Shown here: piece after piece, positions 61,401 through 64,000 of the stretch
Numbering within the stretch: the first letter of the stretch is position 1
Layout: the number at the start of each line of letters is the position of its first letter
NCBI GenBank assembly: GCA_001692895.1
Contig: KV748178.1
Span: 4,687,917 to 4,751,916, forward strand
Length of the DNA stretch: 64,000 nucleotides
Direction: 5' to 3'
Source: Cenococcum geophilum 1.58
Taxonomy: Eukaryota; Ascomycota; Dothideomycetes; Gloniales; Gloniaceae
Made by a program: the position numbers and the translations under genes
Notes under the pieces: model-generated
Seen by the model: the letters and a program-made list of their open reading frames with translations, nothing else
Told to the model about the DNA's origin: nothing
Databases searched by the model: none

Positions 61401-61415
61401 TTTACTTACTTACTT
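61401..61415 (+). repeat. LINE 3' tail, short TTAC repeat
   Basis: TTTACTTACTTACTT-type tetranucleotide run at the end of the LINE. Tad-clade and related LINEs often end in short simple repeats rather than poly-A. Confidence 0.55.
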
Positions 61416-63720
61416 ATCGATTTTAAGGTAGTAAATAAATTCATCTAAGTAAAAGTATAGATTATCGCGAATACTTTATAGCTTGCTATAAGTTAAGCGG
61501 GCAGAGACTCTAGTGAGAATAGTAAAATATTGTTTTATTTCGCGATAGGCTAAATAAAGAGAGGCTAAAGTTTTAACCCTTTTACTAGCTTTTATTAGAA
61601 CTCCTCTTTATATTTTTATCCTTTACTTATAGATTTAAGACTATAAAGTTAAGGCTACTGTATCTAACCGTCGCCTATATAGCCTTGCCGCTTAATATCT
61701 CTCTATTACTATCTACCCCTATTTTTTAATCTTTAGTACTAAAACCATTTTCTCCGTTATATAATGTCTCTACGTCTTATTCTAAGTCACTTTCCTAACT
61801 AGCTAACGCCTCTACGTTGCCGTTATTATCTCTAAAGTTAGTTTCTCTATCTATAAACGCCTACTTACTAGCTAATAATTTAGGGATGCTGCGCTTATAA
61901 GTACTTAGGGTTACGGGATACCACTTAAGGAGAAATTATAGTTAATATTATTAGGATATAGAATAAGCCTATAGACCTCTAAGTACCGGCTACTTAACGC
62001 CTTAAGTAAAAGATCTCTTTTAACACAAGGCAGATTAATAGGAGTTAATTACCGCCTATATAAGGCGGAGCGCTTATAAAGGGCTTAGCTAGAATACTAA
62101 TTAAACTACCCCGTAGGCACTAATAGCTCCTTTACTATAGATAGGGGGTCAATATATAAGATTAACTGGCTAGGATAAGTCTACTGCTTAAGCAGTGTCT
62201 TACCCTAGGAAGGATAGGCGTTAGAAGTAGATTATATAATGCTATTTCTACTAAAAAAGGCGTTACTAGGGGTTATTATTAACTTCTAGTTCTAGTTTAT
62301 AACTTTATGCAAACGCTTCTAAACCCTACTAAGGCATACGGCGTCCGTTAGGGATTGTTAGCTATTTAAATTTAGTAACAGCTTAGCTGATAGCTACTCC
62401 TAACAATGCCTTACTTATAAATTACTCTAGGCGCCTATAGTCTTAGACGCAGACAATATATAAGCTAAGAGTAATTATAGCTACTAAATATTATATTACA
62501 GATACCATATAGGGTAGAAAAGGGCGGCTAGTGTACTCTACCTTTCCCTTCTACCTTCTGTCCTAACTCCGCCTAAGAGAGAAATAGAATATAAATATTA
62601 TACTCCTAGTTCTTATATGCTATTAAATCGACTTACCTTTAAGCCTTACCTCTTAATTATATACCCCTTATAATCTTTATAGGAATACCAGACATTATAT
62701 ATATTACCTTAACCAAGCTTAAATACGTTACTAATATAACCTATAAGTCCTTAACCAGCACTTATAGAAATATCACTATATGCTACTACCCCGAAAGTAA
62801 TATACCTAATTATTAACCTACTGGAAACCTTAAATTATCCTAAAATTGTATTAATAATAAAGACACAGTATCCAGTAGCGGGGAGGAGAAATAATCGTAG
62901 CTTTCCGACCCTATATACCTACTTAAACACCTAATAAAGTTAATCCTTATAAAAATAATAACAATATAAAGGGTAATATATAAGAGGACACGGTTTAGGG
63001 AGGTATATAAAAAATATACCTTAATTACTTTAAGGACTTAGAAGGCTTAACTAAGCCAATAAAGGACTATAGCGAGGCTAAGATAGACTCGCCTTAACCA
63101 GCGGATATAGTTGCGGTTTCTAAACACGTTTTACTAGTAACTTAAAGTATATTTATAAGACCCCTATATTTATTTAGCAATACTAATAAGTAAGCAGAGA
63201 ATAGCTTAGCTAATCTTATAACGTTTCTTAGAGTTATATCTCCCCTATTTAAAGTATTAATAATTTCCAATGCCATAATTTTGCGTAGACAACTAAAGTA
63301 TCTCGTCTTGTGGTTACCTTCTTATTATATAAGAAAGGACTTAAGATATCTCCAAAGCCCTAGTTATAAATTATTTATATCTACATTCGGCCCTATTATA
63401 GTAATATGCTAGTATCCTACCTAGGTTTTAGCCGTGGATATACCACCAAAGAGACTTGCATTATACTATGCTAAGAACCCCTATCTCTTCCGCCGTTATG
63501 CTAAGATATATAAACTACTTAAAGATATTATAATAGAGATAGCTAAGAGGAGCAACCCGTATAAGCAAGGAGATTAATTAGGAAAGGCATTAGAGGATTT
63601 ATTAGAAGAGATATTAAGGAGAAGAGTATATAAGAGAAAGGTAGATCTTACCGTAGATAGAGATCCTAAGAGGTTTAAGGTATAAGAGATTTCTTATAGG
63701 GAAAGATATTTGTAATTACA
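61416..63720. pseudogene. RIP-degraded region with unassigned frames on both strands
   Basis: At 61870-61440 the minus strand gives a protein-like frame (RDNNGNVEALAS, DVETLYNGENGFSTKD). At 63180-63720 the plus strand gives another (LAVDIPPKRLALYYAKNPYL, RRYAKIYKLLKD, EDLLEEILRRRVYKRKV). Between them, at 62280-62950, both strands are nearly open except for TAA/TAG at possible former Gln codons, so the coding strand cannot be decided. No known domain is recognised. The plus-strand C-terminal stretch recurs at 33171-33235. These may be one or two host gene-family members or an unrecognised transposon. Confidence 0.35.
63591..63655 (+). repeat. 65-bp repeat shared with 33171-33235
   Basis: Direct-orientation match in the end of the plus-strand frame of the unassigned region. 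Similarity stops on both sides. Confidence 0.6.
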
Positions 63721-64000
63721 TTTTTATCTTTTAGTATTTATTAAGAATTAAGGCGTTAATTAGGATTTCTTTAGCTTGGTATTTTATTTCTATCTAGTTG
63801 CTTCTATATTAAGAATATTTTGTTATCGTTTGCGTATAAAGGAACAAGTTTTTATATATTAGATTAAAGTTAGAGAGACTCGCTTATAGTACGGAGGTGC
63901 GTTTTAAAAGTCTTTACCGCCAAGAAATTCACCGCCTTAGCTCACCGCCTTCTAAATCCAGATATCCTCCCATTCTAGGGTGCGAGTTAACTCTAAATTT
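63721..64000. other. Degraded sequence at the window edge
   Basis: I see no gene or element here. GC rises slightly in the last 100 bases (repeated CACCGCCTT words at about 63920-63950), which may mark the border of another sequence block outside the window. Confidence 0.4.

Larger units (their letters stand above)
33900..61415 (+). mobile_element. Tad1-like LINE, split by family B copy 2 and a Copia element
   Basis: Once the insertions are set aside the LINE is about 6 kb: 33900-37741, 45719-46326 and 59886-61415. ORF1 (to about 36210) ends in CCHC-type knuckles (about 35870-36030, with YRNCGKVGC). ORF2 has an APE-type endonuclease (VIGDFNKSF at 36589-36615), a reverse transcriptase (CIDIKEAFNA at 45774-45803 and YLYIDDIAL near 46028-46054) and a C-terminal region to about 61320. 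The 3' end has a G run near 61336 and a tail of TTACTTACTTACTTA at about 61401-61415. Stops typical of RIP run throughout. The 5' end is uncertain, as is the target duplication. Confidence 0.85.

Overview
The window looks like a repeat-rich, gene-poor compartment of a filamentous ascomycete (Pezizomycotina) that has been heavily hit by repeat-induced point mutation (RIP). TpA is strongly enriched. Nearly every recognisable reading frame is broken by TAA/TAG at positions that look like former CAA/CAG codons, and repeat copies differ mainly by C/T and G/A transitions. I found no intact protein-coding gene, tRNA, rRNA or CRISPR array. The short open frames in the window are chance or antisense frames, or pieces of degraded elements.

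Left part (1-12600): remnants of host multicopy gene families. These are an unassigned frame (1-290), a BTB/POZ-domain gene (+, about 889-2128), and two divergently oriented DUF3435 ('FluG domain') genes with C2H2 tails (-, about 2345-5000; +, about 6200-11260). The plus-strand DUF3435 gene is split by a 2.5-kb GC-richer insertion of unknown class (8415-10926) flanked by a perfect 10-bp duplication.

First nest (12596-32922): a minus-strand Ty3/Gypsy chromovirus, called family A here, with 213-bp LTRs. It contains a plus-strand chromovirus of a second family, B, with 420-bp LTRs (17903-32057). That B copy contains a minus-strand element with 243-bp LTRs (20912-27066) in which I recognise only a Gag-like region. 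Each junction carries a target-site duplication, so the order is A, then B, then the Gag-only element.

Middle (32923-33900): a degraded minus-strand frame, the tail of a second BTB gene (-), and a 17-bp minisatellite organised in higher-order blocks.

Second nest (about 33900-61415): a Tad1-like LINE (+) whose reverse-transcriptase ORF is interrupted by a minus-strand B copy (37742-45718) and by a Ty1/Copia element (+, 46327-59885). The Copia element carries a third B copy (-, 51201-59183). All four junctions have 5-bp duplications, one of them differing by two C/T changes.

Right end (61416-64000): degraded sequence with read-through frames on both strands that I could not assign.

Nothing here acts as a working pathway. 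The window records successive insertions into a silenced region followed by RIP. The most unusual items are the 2.5-kb insertion with its 10-bp duplication, the lightly mutated Gag-only element, the divergent DUF3435 pair, and the higher-order minisatellite. I did not find convincing evidence of a new working biological system.
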